DNA from: Gemmatimonadota bacterium | GTDB taxonomy: Bacteria; Latescibacterota; UBA2968; GCA-2709665 | Reading direction: 5' to 3' | Assembly: GCA_028877215.1 (NCBI GenBank) | Contig: JAPPFJ010000029.1 | Coordinates: forward strand, 1 to 64,000 | Length of the DNA stretch: 64,000 nucleotides | In this document: positions 63,093-64,000 of the stretch, in pieces | How the letters are laid out: each line of letters starts with the position of its first letter | Position numbering within the stretch: the stretch's first letter is position 1 | Position numbers and translations under genes: made by a program | The notes under the pieces: generated by a model | What the model was told of the DNA's origin: nothing | Databases searched by the model: none | The model's input: the letters and a program-made list of their open reading frames with translations, nothing else

Positions 63093-64000
63093 ATGGCCGA
63101 TACGGTCGAGCGACCCCATATCGTCTTCATCACCACGGACCAGCAGCGGGGCGACTGCACCGGAATCGACGGTCACCCGACCCTCGAAACGCCCCATCTG
63201 GACCAGCTTGCCAACGAGGGCGTGAATTTTTCCAGGGCGTATTCGCCATGTCCGGTATGTGTGCCCGCGCGCATGGTGATGATGACGGGACAGTCTCCCT
63301 TCCATTCAGGGTATTTCACCAATTCGAGCAGGGCGCTCGGAACCACCGACACCCTGCCCCGGATTCTGGGCGGACTCGGGTACCAGACACAGCTGATCGG
63401 CAAGGCGCATTTCAGTCCCCAGCGGGCGAGGCTGGGGTTCGACAATACGATCATCAATGAGTCGGGCCGGTACCGCGAGGGCGACGATTATCACCGGTGG
63501 TTGAAGAAAACGCCTTACGCGGGTCTCGAGAGGGCAACCAGTATCGGGAATAACGACGTGTTCTCGCGGAGGTCGGTGGTTCCCGAGACCCATCACGTGA
63601 ACACCTGGACGGCGAACGAATGTATTGAATTCCTGGACAGGCGGGATCCCACCTGTCCGTTTTTTCTGTGGATGTCATTCAGCCGGCCGCATTCGCAGTA
63701 CGATCCTCCGGCGCCGTACGACACGTGGTACGATCCGGATGACGTGCCGCCGCCCATCGCCGCGCCCGGCGACGATTTCCTGCCGCCGGAACTGCAGGTA
63801 GCGCCGCAGCGTTACGATTGGGACCGCATGTCGCCCGCGAGGATCGCCCGTGCGCGACGGCACTACCTCGGACAGATTACCCACATCGACCACCAGATCG
63901 GGCGGTTTTTCGCCGCGCTTCGCTGGAAGGGATTGTGGAACCATACGCTGGTGGTCTTTACCTCGGACCACGGGGATATGATGGGGGATTTCGGACTCTT
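63093..64000 (+). CDS. sulfatase, formylglycine type (3' truncated by window)
   Basis: 302 complete codons are seen. The start MADTVERPHIVFITTDQQRGD holds the first metal Asp pair. The maturation motif is CVPARMVMMTG (C-x-P-x-R) near residue 57, so Cys is converted to formylglycine. VVFTSDHGDMMGDFGLF near the end supplies further metal ligands. The family hydrolyses sulfate esters of polysaccharides or other compounds. It follows the DUF6807 gene by 46 bp, probably as part of a sulfated-glycan degradation set. Confidence 0.9.
   Translation, partial: MADTVERPHIVFITTDQQRGDCTGIDGHPTLETPHLDQLANEGVNFSRAYSPCPVCVPARMVMMTGQSPFHSGYFTNSSRALGTTDTLPRILGGLGYQTQLIGKAHFSPQRARLGFDNTIINESGRYREGDDYHRWLKKTPYAGLERATSIGNNDVFSRRSVVPETHHVNTWTANECIEFLDRRDPTCPFFLWMSFSRPHSQYDPPAPYDTWYDPDDVPPPIAAPGDDFLPPELQVAPQRYDWDRMSPARIARARRHYLGQITHIDHQIGRFFAALRWKGLWNHTLVVFTSDHGDMMGDFGL

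Overview
This 64 kb, GC-rich window looks like chromosome of an uncultured FCB-group bacterium, most like Latescibacterota or a close relative. That placement is my inference. It rests on a secreted protein with a FlgD/Por-type C-terminal sorting tail, several outer-membrane beta-barrel proteins ending in Phe, and the mix of DUF6807 (PmoA-like), heparinase II/III, sulfatase and Gfo/Idh/MocA proteins. No tRNA, rRNA, CRISPR array, phage or complete transposase gene was seen.

Layout. 1-10.7 kb (minus strand): a fatty-acid synthesis block, ndk - DUF177 - rpmF - fabH - fabD - fabG - acpP - fabF - rnc, running on into a lipoate/octanoyl transferase, two small membrane proteins and a GlmL/MutL-type ATPase. 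plsX is missing from its usual place. 11-14.8 kb: penicillin acylase and two membrane proteins. 15-19.5 kb: PhzF, a glutamine amidotransferase, a secreted double-Cache protein and two small genes separated by strong hairpins. 19.8-26.7 kb (plus): acyl-CoA reductase, PlsB/GNPAT-type acyltransferase, a close homologue of eukaryotic alkyl-DHAP synthase (AGPS) and an SDR. Together these read as a complete, peroxisome-like ether-lipid pathway. 26.7-28.9 kb: bioD and bioA. 29-42 kb: acetamidase, BNR protein, two Gfo/Idh/MocA oxidoreductases, glucose-6-phosphate isomerase, malate synthase G, a three-subunit molybdenum hydroxylase and a VOC protein. 42-52.6 kb (minus): a beta-propeller protein, a DUF4956 membrane protein, two tandem outer-membrane proteins with a kinase-like N-terminal part, and a patatin-barrel protein. 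53-56.6 kb: heparinase-like protein. 56.8-61.2 kb (minus): thiO-thiS-thiG-tenI-thiD-thiE under a TPP riboswitch. 61.9-64 kb: DUF6807 protein and a sulfatase cut by the window end.

Non-coding structure. Two repeat families stand out. The first is a set of six intergenic hairpin elements (about 120-250 bp) whose arms are degenerate 7-nt tandem repeats around a conserved core, mostly just after stop codons. The second is a MITE-like element with imperfect terminal inverted repeats, whose end supplies the stop codon of two genes. Widespread environmental repeats and a perfect 35-nt polypyrimidine mirror repeat lie upstream of the DUF6807 gene.

The most notable system is the four-gene ether-lipid cluster. 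The alkyl-DHAP synthase assignment is strong. The roles of the flanking acyltransferase and SDR are inferred from family and context.
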